DNA of 64,000 nt from NCBI RefSeq assembly GCF_002090175.1, contig NZ_BBRN01000003.1:558001-622000 (forward strand). The letters are read 5' to 3'. Below are positions 16,801 through 26,010 of the stretch, one piece after another (the first letter of the stretch is position 1; each line of letters begins with the position of its first letter). The notes below the pieces were generated by a model. The model ran no database searches. It was given only the letters and a program-made list of their open reading frames with translations, and was not told where the DNA came from. This DNA is from Demequina sp. NBRC 110057 (GTDB lineage Bacteria > Actinomycetota > Actinomycetes > Actinomycetales > Demequinaceae). Position numbers and translations under genes: made by a program.

Positions 16801-17536
16801 CCCCGTCGGTCGCGCTGAGGGCACGGTCGACGACGGTGCCCGCCGCGTCCGTCAGGGTGGCGCGGGCGAGGTCGGCTCCGTCGGTGCCGACAAGGCCCGT
16901 GGCGGTGACGAGCAGGCGGGAGGGGTCGTCGGGGTCGAGCACGACGGAGTCGACGACCGGTGCGGCGACGTCGGCCCACGCGGCACGGTCGACCGGCGCA
17001 TCGGCGCCGAGCTGCAGGTAGTACACGTTGACGCCTGACGAGGGCGAGGCGATCCAGTACTCGCCCGCGGCGGGAACGTCGAGGGTCTCGGTCACGATCG
17101 GGGCGCCGTCGTCGTCGGCGAGCGCGGGGACGCGGTCCACCTCCGTGCCCGCCGCGTCGAACAACGCGAGGGCGCGGTCAGCGGTGCCGCTCGAGCTGCG
17201 CGCGTGAACGATGACCTCGGTGGAGCCGTCGGCGCTGAAGGCGACGGAGCGCTGGACGGAGTCGCCCGAGCCGTTGAGCTTGACGCGCTGGCTGTACACG
17301 TCGCCGCGGTCCGAGAGCCTGTCACTCGCGTCGACGGTCACGCCCTTGGCCGCGGTGGCGCGGAGCGTGAAGTCCCCCACCACGGTGTCGGAGGCGTACG
17401 CGCCCGGGGCGAGGTCGGAGGCGTCGAGCGCCCCGTCCGGCCCGGCCGCCGCGGCGGAGGTCATGCCCAGGAGGCTCAGTGCCGCGGCCGTGAGGACGGC
17501 GATCGGCGTGCGGAATCGTGCGACGGTCGGTGTCAT
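13838..17536 (-). CDS. secreted multidomain pectate lyase (PL9-like) with two C-terminal CBM5/12-type modules
   Basis: A 1232-residue exported protein. Residues 1-33 are a signal peptide ending SAAAA. Next come a pre-peptidase-like beta domain (about 35-200), Ig/FnIII-like domains (about 215-400) and a beta-sandwich region to about 620. Residues about 730-1110 are a right-handed parallel beta-helix with PL9-like features: WVAPDGAADGDGTRTRPL, HHNADAGGNDADGFAAK and AHHNIDDGWDLYAK. The tail holds two 45-residue modules, each with WWTRxQEPGASPWGPW, resembling CBM5/12. The predicted role is extracellular pectin cleavage. ATG at 17536 follows GGGGAG. It sits between rsgA and hisN, flanked by 64-bp repeats. 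Confidence 0.85.
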   Translation of the reverse strand: MTPTVARFRTPIAVLTAAALSLLGMTSAAAAGPDGALDASDLAPGAYASDTVVGDFTLRATAAKGVTVDASDRLSDRGDVYSQRVKLNGSGDSVQRSVAFSADGSTEVIVHARSSSGTADRALALFDAAGTEVDRVPALADDDGAPIVTETLDVPAAGEYWIASPSSGVNVYYLQLGADAPVDRAAWADVAAPVVDSVVLDPDDPSRLLVTATGLVGTDGADLARATLTDAAGTVVDRALSATDGASSSLALTPPASGSYTVQVALTRAGEPDALVSDAVAAPAFSLPLAGPEVTGSLTTAVAAGAATVTLDWAAVKEAETYSVEVDGGDGFVEAIAGVAGTSADLTGLTPGASYQARVVAHRGEDSATGPAAQVDVAAAVERWLSADIGSNAGTGGSITDNGDGTITFDARASSTKLASSEDGFQYFYTAVDPTTENFTLTATFHVDDAAAKDNQSGFGVIAVDDLVAGSSPDRYFNSAGALVTRYGEGTASVVDGMPGARFVNGYTGATDDNTAGTRDASGSEVFDPAYRAEASGPKFATGDTYTLSLRRSNTGFHAVWDRSADGGEVHEVIEYDPNALLVQDGDTFYVGMAVARKIAVTVTDWEFTTIDPSDDEPAQPRPIEQVPTSLTVDVTSTTPERELDIPLVADFYGTGQILDADGDVVVDGLALVPGERALGTVALEPGENRFTARAIPDVDQPQLGEFEDLASMDPVDEEVTVTVRSYGEPGESLWVAPDGAADGDGTRTRPLDLHTAVAFAQAGQQIVLEGGTYTPTSAIVADRGHDGTEAAPIVLMSEPGERAVLDLSGSSDGGINLRADWWHVYNLEITGSLDKAKPMLVQGHHNIVERVESHHNHDTGIQISGLSAEPPSMWPSDNLVVSSIAHHNADAGGNDADGFAAKLTVGEGNVFRYNIAHHNIDDGWDLYAKSTTGPIGTVVVEESVAYNNGWLTEDPSRTGEGNGFKLGGESMPGDHLLRNAISYGNLGTGVTSNSGPDVRLEDVTSAANDRGIRLETNAKVTDYRASGVISWANPQADVLGLIQDDTSLLTDPSNHFDGAGVTEDWFVSNDADALTPEIAADGSIEMHGLYELTDEAAADAGARLTANPSPTVIELLPEVAGAEPGPDAWYPSTIYVAGDTVQHEGTVYEARWWTRAQEPGASPWGPWVAVGTADAAPAVGECAAAWDADTVYLPGDAVSIDGVTYDAQWWTRGQEPGASPWGPWSAVAACA

Positions 17537-17591
17537 GAATCTCCCCATTGAGAATCTCGAACGGCCGCGCCCTCGTCGTTGAGGACGGTCG

Positions 17592-17603
17592 GAAACCGGT
17601 TTC
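17592..17603. promoter_or_regulatory. LacI-family operator over the pectate lyase start site
   Basis: A perfect 12-bp palindrome GAAACCGGTTTC with the central CG typical of LacI/GalR-family operators. It begins four bases downstream of the -10 box, so it covers the predicted start of the leftward lyase transcript. No LacI-type regulator is encoded in the window. Confidence 0.7.
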
Positions 17604-17607
17604 TCAT

Positions 17608-17637
17608 ACGGTAAGCGCATTCCGACGTAGGCGTCAA
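17608..17637 (-). promoter_or_regulatory. promoter of the pectate lyase gene
   Basis: TTGACG (17637-17632) and TACCGT (17613-17608) on the minus strand with an 18-base spacer. The predicted start near 17601 lies inside the GAAACCGGTTTC operator. Confidence 0.6.
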
Positions 17638-17661
17638 GTGTCGTTTTTGCCCCTCCCTCAC

Positions 17662-17725
17662 GAGTCAGATGGATCCACTTGGTTCGCCTAGCGGCTTAGA
17701 CGCACCAAGTGGATCCATTTGACGG
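17662..17725. repeat. 64-bp GGATCC hairpin repeat, copy B
   Basis: The second copy of the element at 13772-13835, in the same orientation. The arms GTCAGATGGATCCACTTGG (17664-17682) and CCAAGTGGATCCATTTGAC (17705-17723) are inverted repeats of each other. It lies between the lyase promoter and hisN. Only these two copies were seen in the window. Confidence 0.8.
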
Positions 17726-17760
17726 AGGGCGGGGGCGGCGGGCGGCACACGCGGCACCGG

Positions 17761-17766
17761 TAGCCT
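17761..17766 (+). promoter_or_regulatory. leaderless -10 box of hisN
   Basis: TAGCCT, then six bases (GACGCC), then the ATG at 17773. No ribosome-binding site precedes the ATG. Confidence 0.55.
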
Positions 17767-17772
17767 GACGCC

Positions 17773-18564
17773 ATGCAGCCCTCCGGAGTCCACGCCGACG
17801 ACCTCCTGCTCGCCCTCGCCATCGCCGACGAGGTGGACGACCTCACCATGGCTAACGCCGACCCCGGCTCGCTCGCGGTCGAACTCAAGGCCGACGAGAC
17901 CCCGGTGACCGCCATCGATCGCGCCGCCGAGGGAATCGTCCGCGACCGCCTCGCCGCCGCCCGGCCGGACGACGCGATCCTGGGCGAGGAGTTCGGCGCG
18001 AGCGGCGACAGCCCGCGCCAGTGGGTGGTGGACCCCATCGACGGCACCAAGAACTTCATCCGCGGCGTGCCCGCCTGGGCGACGCTGATCGCCCTGCTCG
18101 TCGACGGCGAGCCCGTCGTGGGAGTGGTGAGCGCCCCGGCGCTCGGGCGCCGCTGGTTCGCGGCCGTCGGCGACGGCGCGTGGCGCGGCCTGGGTCCGGC
18201 CGATGCGACGGCGCTGCGGGTCTCGACCACCTCCACCCTGGCGGAGGCGAGCGTCTCGTACTCCTCGCTCACCGGATGGGAGGAGCGGGGCCGCCTCGAC
18301 GCCTTCCTCGAGCTCTCACGCACCGTGTGGCGCACGCGCGCGTTCGGGGACTTCTGGTCCTACATGCTTGTCGCCGAGGGCGCGGTCGACGCCGCGTTCG
18401 AGCCAGAACTCGCGCTGCACGACATGGCGGCGCTCGTCCCGATCGTCACGGAGGCCGGCGGCGTGTTCACCTCACTGGCCGGCGTCCCCGGGCCGCACGG
18501 CGGCGACGCTGTCGCGTCGAACGGCGTGCTTCACGAGGCGTTGGTGGACTCGCTGCGCCCCTAG
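17773..18564 (+). CDS. hisN: histidinol-phosphatase / inositol monophosphatase family protein (HisN-like)
   Basis: A 263-residue lithium-sensitive-type phosphatase. Metal-binding residues are visible in GEEFG (71-75) and in DPIDGTKNF (87-95, Asp87 and Asp90); a second motif, LHDMAALVPIVTEAGG, lies near 218. In actinobacteria this subgroup, typically near aroA and rsgA, supplies the histidinol-phosphate phosphatase step of histidine synthesis. A general inositol monophosphatase activity cannot be excluded. The gene is apparently leaderless and is divergent from the pectate lyase, whose insertion separates it from rsgA. Confidence 0.88.
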   Translation: MQPSGVHADDLLLALAIADEVDDLTMANADPGSLAVELKADETPVTAIDRAAEGIVRDRLAAARPDDAILGEEFGASGDSPRQWVVDPIDGTKNFIRGVPAWATLIALLVDGEPVVGVVSAPALGRRWFAAVGDGAWRGLGPADATALRVSTTSTLAEASVSYSSLTGWEERGRLDAFLELSRTVWRTRAFGDFWSYMLVAEGAVDAAFEPELALHDMAALVPIVTEAGGVFTSLAGVPGPHGGDAVASNGVLHEALVDSLRP

Positions 18565-18567
18565 GGC

Positions 18568-19017
18568 TCAGTCGGCGGCGGGTCCGGGAACCGCGGCGAG
18601 CTCGCCGGGGCCCCACCACAGCAGGTCGTGGTCGTCGAGGGAGTCCCGCGCGTCCTCGTCACCGGTCACCGCGGCGGCGACCGCGGCGGCCGCACCCGGC
18701 TCGTCGATGAACGCGCAGGCGATCTCCTCGAGCCCCACGCGCCCCGTGATCGCCACGGCGGCGGGGTGGTCTCCCGGCAGTTCCTCGACGTCGGCGCGGG
18801 GGTGGTCGGCCACGATGACGACCCGCAGCGGCGAGCCGAGGTCCGCGACCGACGCCCACGCTGCGGCGTCCCGCACCTGCTCCGCGATCTCCTCCTCGTC
18901 GTCGAGCGAGGAGATCTCCAGCATCCGATGGGTGAGGGCGTAGCCCCGCTCCGGGGTGAACAGGCCCCGGGAGATCTGCTCGAGGTCCGCGAAGGTCGCC
19001 GGCAGGTACACGCGCAT
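18568..19017 (-). CDS. conserved actinobacterial hypothetical protein (DUF6912-like)
   Basis: A 149-residue soluble acidic protein starting MRVYLPATFADLEQISRG and containing ALTHRMLEI and RVVIVADHP. The pattern resembles a small family of uncharacterised actinobacterial proteins (possibly DUF6912); I recognise no catalytic motif. It is the last gene of a leftward group with the CpaE-like and CpaB-like genes, four bases from the downstream end of the CpaE-like gene, and its stop lies three bases from the convergent hisN stop. Confidence 0.7.
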   Translation of the reverse strand: MRVYLPATFADLEQISRGLFTPERGYALTHRMLEISSLDDEEEIAEQVRDAAAWASVADLGSPLRVVIVADHPRADVEELPGDHPAAVAITGRVGLEEIACAFIDEPGAAAAVAAAVTGDEDARDSLDDHDLLWWGPGELAAVPGPAAD

Positions 19018-19021
19018 GACG

Positions 19022-20263
19022 TCAGTGTGACAGCGCTGGCGAGGCCTGCGCGGGCGTCCGCGCCGGGGACACCGTGGTTTCGTCCTCCACGAGCGATCCG
19101 GCGAGGCCGGCGATGGCGCGCCTCAGCCGCGAGCGCGGCGCGCGTTCCACGAGCGTGCGGCCGGCAAGCGTCGCCGCATCGGCCGCCCTCGGGTCCCACG
19201 GGAGCGCCCACACGTGACCGATGCCCGCGTACCGCGCGAGGGCATCGGCCACCGCCTCCTCCGGCCGCGTGCCGGCGACCTCGGCACGCACTCGGTTGAC
19301 GGCGACCACGGGGGCCGCCACCCCCGCCTCGGCGAGGTCGCCCAAACCCTGGATGAGGCGCTGAATCCCGAGCGGCTCAGCGGACCCCACCGCGACCACG
19401 GCATCGGCCGCCACGAGCGCCGACAGCGTCGCTCCGTGCCGCTGGGGAGCGCGCGTGTCATACGAGAGTTCCTCGTCGCGCTCGAGGCCGAAGCCGCAGT
19501 CGATGACGGTGACCGCCGCGGATTCGCGCATGGCCGCCCACACCTCGTCGAGCGCCGCGCCGGGAAGCTCCACCCACCGAGCCGGGCGCGAAATCCCCGT
19601 GACCACCCGCAGCCCGGGGCCGATGCGGGAGGCGTGGACGTCGACGTCGGCGGCGGACACCGCGCCGTGCTGCGCGATCCTGGCCAGCGCCGCGATGCCG
19701 GGCGCCTCGTCGAGCAGTCCGCACGCCTGGGCGATCGCACCGCCGTGGGTGTCGACATCGGCGACCAGCACCTCGTACCCGCGCGACGCGAGCTCGGCCC
19801 CCACCGTGAGGGCGACAGTGGTGCGGCCGGGCGCGCCGGTGGGCCCCCACACCGCGACGATCCGGCCGGCGGCCGGCGGGGCGGGCGGGGCAGCCGCCAC
19901 CGGCGGAGGCGGCTCATCGCACAGGGCCGATGCGACGGCATCGGCCACCGTGGAGGCGTCGGCGTCGTGGGTGGCCACGGCAGTGACACCCAGCCGCCGC
20001 AGCTGCTCCCCCGCCTCGGGGGTACTGGGCAGGCCGACGACCCTGACCGCCTGGCCGCGAAGATCGGCGACCACCTCACGCGTCAGGCGCGGGTGGTCGG
20101 AGACGACCACGAGCGCGCCGACCCCCGCACGCGCGGCGCCGATCGCCTCGGCGAGGTCGGCACACCGGCGCACCACCGCGAGGTCGCGTCGCGAGGCAAG
20201 CGCCTGCGCCACCTCGGCCTCGCGCGCGCCGGAAATGGCGAGGATCACGCCTGGGACGCTCAC
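19022..20263 (-). CDS. CpaE/MinD-like P-loop ATPase
   Basis: A 413-residue protein. Residues 1-112 form a receiver-like alpha/beta domain, 115-133 a Pro/Ala linker, and 134-380 a MinD/ParA-type ATPase. The P-loop (GPTGAPGRTT, 140-149) lacks the signature lysines, having Gly-Arg-Thr where Gly-Lys-Thr is usual; the Walker A' region VLVADVDTHGGAIAQ follows at 165-179. CpaE/TadZ proteins place Tad pilus machinery at the cell pole. No TadA ATPase, TadB/C or Flp pilin is nearby, so pilus assembly is not established. The GTG start overlaps the CpaB-like stop (GTGA). Confidence 0.78.
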   Translation of the reverse strand: MSVPGVILAISGAREAEVAQALASRRDLAVVRRCADLAEAIGAARAGVGALVVVSDHPRLTREVVADLRGQAVRVVGLPSTPEAGEQLRRLGVTAVATHDADASTVADAVASALCDEPPPPVAAAPPAPPAAGRIVAVWGPTGAPGRTTVALTVGAELASRGYEVLVADVDTHGGAIAQACGLLDEAPGIAALARIAQHGAVSAADVDVHASRIGPGLRVVTGISRPARWVELPGAALDEVWAAMRESAAVTVIDCGFGLERDEELSYDTRAPQRHGATLSALVAADAVVAVGSAEPLGIQRLIQGLGDLAEAGVAAPVVAVNRVRAEVAGTRPEEAVADALARYAGIGHVWALPWDPRAADAATLAGRTLVERAPRSRLRRAIAGLAGSLVEDETTVSPARTPAQASPALSH

Positions 20264-20886
20264 GACGCGCCGCCCGATCCGAGCACGGTGACGTCCCCTC
20301 CCGAGGCGATCGCCTGCAGGAACGCCGCCACGTCATCGCGGGGGACGGCGACGTGGACCACCTGGTCGCCGGCGACCGCGAAGGCGCCCTCGGCCTCCTC
20401 CACCGCGGTCACCACGAGTTGCTCGCCGAGCGCCACGGTGGTGGCCTGGCCCGCGTCGTCGAGGGTCGTGAGCCACACGTCGACCACGGATCCGGTGCCG
20501 ATGCCGCCGTCGAGCGGGAGGGCGGTCGTCACCGCCACGGCGCGCACCTCTGCATCGCCCTCCGCGGTCAGGGCGGAGGCAGGCACCAGCTCACCCTCGC
20601 CCACGGTGCGGGTGACGACCGCGCCGACGGGCGGCTCGCCGTCCGCCGCCACGTAGTCCTCGGCCGAGACGCGCACATGCGCCACCACCAGGTCGTCGGC
20701 GCTCACCACGGTGCCGGGAGGGAGGGTGTCGCGTGCCGCGTAGAAGGGAGCCGTAGCATCGGACGACCGCACGATGAGGGACACCGCCACCACCGACAAC
20801 GCGATCAGGGCGACGCCGATGAGCAGCCGAGGATCGCGCCAGGTGGGGCGGCGCAGGCGCCCCACGATCGGCCCGGCATCGTTCAT
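20260..20886 (-). CDS. CpaB/RcpC-like SAF-domain membrane protein
   Basis: A 208-residue protein with one N-terminal transmembrane helix (LLIGVALIALSVVAVSLIV, about residues 21-39) followed by an extracytoplasmic SAF domain (ARDTLPPGTVVSADDLVVAHV) and a RcpC-like beta domain. Such proteins accompany Tad/Flp pilus systems. ATG at 20886 is preferred over a long upstream frame because a GGGGGG tract precedes it at a suitable distance and the hydrophobic helix follows a short basic segment. It is translationally coupled to the CpaE-like ATPase. Confidence 0.78.
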   Translation of the reverse strand: MNDAGPIVGRLRRPTWRDPRLLIGVALIALSVVAVSLIVRSSDATAPFYAARDTLPPGTVVSADDLVVAHVRVSAEDYVAADGEPPVGAVVTRTVGEGELVPASALTAEGDAEVRAVAVTTALPLDGGIGTGSVVDVWLTTLDDAGQATTVALGEQLVVTAVEEAEGAFAVAGDQVVHVAVPRDDVAAFLQAIASGGDVTVLGSGGAS

Positions 20887-21003
20887 GACTGACCCCCCGG
20901 TGGATTCCGCCCGATGCCTCGTAAGAATGCCCCGTCGGGCGGCGCCAGGCAACCGCTGTGGACAAGTCGCGGGGGCGCCGGGGCGCCGTGACACAATGAC
21001 GGC

Positions 21004-21210
21004 ATGTCACCGCGCTTCCTGAAGATCGAGGATGTGCAGGAGGTCCTCAACATCTCCTCGCAGCAGGCGTACTCGCTGGTGCGCAGCGGAGAACTCGCGG
21101 CCATCCAGGTGGGCGGCCGCGGCGTGTGGCGGGTCGAGGAGACCGAGCTCGAGGCCTACATCGAGCGGCAGTACGCCGCCTCGCGCGCCCGCATCGCCAA
21201 GGACGCCTGA
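21004..21210 (+). CDS. small HTH DNA-binding protein, excisionase/BldC-like
   Basis: A 68-residue protein with a MerR/excisionase-type winged helix-turn-helix: LKIEDVQEVLNISSQQAYSLVRSGELAAIQVGGRGVWRV, then EELEAY-like sequence. It resembles the BldC-type regulators conserved in actinobacteria rather than a phage excisionase, as no integrase or att site is nearby. It is transcribed away from the CpaB-like gene across a 117-bp intergenic region and ends one base from the convergent stop of the next gene. Confidence 0.8.
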   Translation: MSPRFLKIEDVQEVLNISSQQAYSLVRSGELAAIQVGGRGVWRVEETELEAYIERQYAASRARIAKDA

Positions 21211-21211
21211 C

Positions 21212-21730
21212 TCAGCGCGCGTCCTGGGAGCTGACGCGCACGATCGCGACCAACGGCACCGTCACGGTCGCCGCCCTGTCCGCGACGTCCGCGTGGTCGG
21301 CCCCGACGGCGACGACGAGCCCCGCCGCCTGACCAGTCCTGGTCACAACCGACACTCGCGCCCGATCGCGGGCGAGGGCGCGCAGCGCATGCGCGAGGGT
21401 GAGACGCCGCTCGACCGCGCCCCGGTGCGCGGCGGCGGCACCCAGACCCTCGACGGCGTCGACGGCCCTCAGCGGGATGACGTGCTCGCGCCCGAGATCG
21501 TCCCCCATCAACACCCACTCGTCCGCCACATCCCTTAGGTCGCCCTGGCACCAGGCGCCGTCGACAGTGCGCAGCCGGACCGTCGCGCCGAGCGCCGCGG
21601 CGCAACGGTCGGCGAGCGTGACACTCGCACGCTCGGAGCGTTCGCGCGCCGACACCTCGGCACGCCACTGCGCCGCCTCGTCGGCGTCGAGCCGTCCCGC
21701 CATGTCGGCGAAGAGCGCATCCCATCGCAT
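21212..21730 (-). CDS. conserved hypothetical protein
   Basis: A 172-residue soluble protein starting MRWDALFADMAGRLDADEAAQWRAEV. The N-terminal third is a helical, charged segment; the rest has alternating beta-rich stretches (ATVRLRTVDGAWCQGDLRDVADEWVLMG and RVSVVTRTGQAAGLVVAVGADHADV) suggestive of two small SH3-like or Sm-like barrels. I recognise no named family. Transcription appears leaderless, and an inverted repeat lies at its -35 region. Confidence 0.7.
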   Translation of the reverse strand: MRWDALFADMAGRLDADEAAQWRAEVSARERSERASVTLADRCAAALGATVRLRTVDGAWCQGDLRDVADEWVLMGDDLGREHVIPLRAVDAVEGLGAAAAHRGAVERRLTLAHALRALARDRARVSVVTRTGQAAGLVVAVGADHADVADRAATVTVPLVAIVRVSSQDAR

Positions 21731-21736
21731 GGCCCC

Positions 21737-21742
21737 ACGCTA
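21737..21742 (-). promoter_or_regulatory. leaderless -10 box of the 172-residue hypothetical gene
   Basis: On the minus strand TAGCGT is followed by six bases (GGGGCC) and the ATG at 21730. Confidence 0.5.
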
Positions 21743-21749
21743 GCGACCG

Positions 21750-21780
21750 CTGTCCACCGTTGACGGGTTCCGGTGGACAG
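21750..21780. promoter_or_regulatory. inverted repeat in a divergent promoter region
   Basis: CTGTCCACCG and CGGTGGACAG form a perfect 10-bp inverted repeat separated by 11 bases. It is centred about 35 bp upstream of the predicted leaderless start of the leftward gene and lies ahead of the rightward LysM gene, so it is placed like an operator. It is not followed by a T-run and lies between divergent genes, which argues against a terminator. Confidence 0.5.
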
Positions 21781-21845
21781 GCCCGGCCGACCAAGGTAGA
21801 CCTAAGAACATTAAAAGGCATCAAACGGCATCAAAAGGAGCCATC

Positions 21846-22694
21846 ATGAGCCACGTACGACTCGCCTCAGCCTCCGCCAAGAACCCGGCACAGTCACCTT
21901 CACCGGCACCGAGCCTCGGGACGCGGCTCGGTGCCGTGGCGGCCCTCGTCGGGCTTCCCACCCTCGCCGCAGTGCTCGTCTGGGTGGCATGGGCCGATGG
22001 CGCGGCTCCCCTTGAGATCGACGCGCTCGTCGTGCGCGCCGTCGCCGCGATCGGCGCCCTCGCGTGCGCCTGGCTCGCGCTGTCGGCCGCGGCCCTCGCC
22101 CTCGCACCGGCGCCCGTGCGTCGCCGTCTCGAGCGGCACTCGCCCGCCATCCTGCGACGCCTCGTCGCCATCGCGATCGGGGCGTCGGCGGCCGCCGGGG
22201 TGGCCCTGCCCGCCGCCGCGACGGCCGGATCCGGGGCGGGCTGGGTCGACCCTCCGCCCGCCACGAGCGATGTCGCCTCCACGCAGGGACCGGCGGTTGC
22301 CTCGGCCGGGTGGGTGCCGCGGACCACGGCGGCATCGGGCACCTTCGCGGACTCCCGCCGTGCCCAGGTGCTCGCGGGGGCAGTCGTCGGCACGCGCGAT
22401 GCCGGCACGTCGGCCACCCCGAGCGAATCGGGCGGCGCACCGCGCGCGGCCTCACCCCAGGCCGTCGCCCCGCACGCCACCCCACCGACGACGGCCGCGC
22501 CGCAGACCGTGACCGTGCGCTCGGGCGACAATCTGTGGGAGCTCACCGCGACAGCGCTCGGCACCCAAGACGCCGCCGTGATCGCCGCCTCGTGGCCGCT
22601 TCTGTACGAGGACAACAGGGAGGCGATCGGCGACGATCCCTCGCTCATCCGGCCGGGCACCACGCTCACGCTGCCGCCGGAGTGGTCGCGGTGA
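21846..22694 (+). CDS. LysM-domain membrane protein
   Basis: A 282-residue protein. Two hydrophobic segments occur near residues 29-50 and 62-88, with a third at about 105-125 ending in an AAATAG-type region that could be cleaved or simply span the membrane. A Pro/Ala/Thr-rich stretch leads to a C-terminal LysM domain (TVTVRSGDNLWELTATALG to IRPGTTLTLPPEW, about 218-281), which would bind peptidoglycan. AAGGAG lies upstream of the ATG. Its stop overlaps the start of the Rv3235-family gene. The arrangement LysM, Rv3235 family, secA is conserved in actinobacteria. Confidence 0.85.
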   Translation: MSHVRLASASAKNPAQSPSPAPSLGTRLGAVAALVGLPTLAAVLVWVAWADGAAPLEIDALVVRAVAAIGALACAWLALSAAALALAPAPVRRRLERHSPAILRRLVAIAIGASAAAGVALPAAATAGSGAGWVDPPPATSDVASTQGPAVASAGWVPRTTAASGTFADSRRAQVLAGAVVGTRDAGTSATPSESGGAPRAASPQAVAPHATPPTTAAPQTVTVRSGDNLWELTATALGTQDAAVIAASWPLLYEDNREAIGDDPSLIRPGTTLTLPPEWSR

Positions 22695-23155
22695 CCGCGA
22701 CGGCGGGGGCGGTGGGCGCCCCGAACGCGCCGGGCCTGGCCTCGGGGCCGCACTCCCCACGAGCGAGCGTCTACGCGCGCCACCACCGACCGTTGGGCGA
22801 CCCCGCTCCCCTCGCGTGCACCCTCGCCAAGGCGGTGGTCGAGGCCGTCACGGGCGGGGCCGACCTCACCACGCTAGCCAGGTGGATCGACCCCGTGGTA
22901 CGCGCGTGCCTGGCGCGCCAGCGCACGCTCGCCAGGCGGCGGGCCGTGCTCGCGGCGGCGGGGCCCGCGTCGCAGGGTCCCGATGACACCGCCAGTGCGC
23001 CGGCCACGGTGCTGCGCGCACGCGTGTGCCGCACCGCCGCGGGCGCCGCCGAGGTCTCGGCGGTCGTCCACGACGGTCAGCGCACGCGCGCTGTCGCGAT
23101 GAGGTTCGAGGACCAGCACGGCCGCTGGCTCGCGACCGTCATCGAGGTCCTGTAA
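22691..23155 (+). CDS. Rv3235-family protein
   Basis: A 154-residue protein whose C-terminal 115 residues carry the family pattern: LACTLAKAVVEAVTGGADLTTLARWIDP, then VRACLARQRTLARRRA, then VLRARVCRTAAGAAEVSAVVHDGQRTRAVAMRFE. The function of the family is unknown. GTG at 22691 is chosen because it overlaps the LysM-gene stop (GTGA) and follows GGAG by eight bases. It ends three bases before the convergent secA stop, with no terminator visible between them. Confidence 0.8.
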   Translation: MTATAGAVGAPNAPGLASGPHSPRASVYARHHRPLGDPAPLACTLAKAVVEAVTGGADLTTLARWIDPVVRACLARQRTLARRRAVLAAAGPASQGPDDTASAPATVLRARVCRTAAGAAEVSAVVHDGQRTRAVAMRFEDQHGRWLATVIEVL

Positions 23156-23158
23156 CGC

Positions 23159-26005
<2,847 letters not shown>

Positions 26006-26010
26006 AGTCA

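Noticed and set aside
17537-17620. 28-residue upstream extension of the pectate lyase
   Set aside because: It would place the LacI-type operator and promoter start inside the coding region and separate the signal peptide from the N-terminus; ATG 17536 has GGGGAG upstream.
21004-21210. Phage excisionase
   Set aside because: The HTH fold fits, but there is no integrase, attachment site or phage gene nearby, and the BldC-like context next to LysM, Rv3235 and secA is chromosomal.
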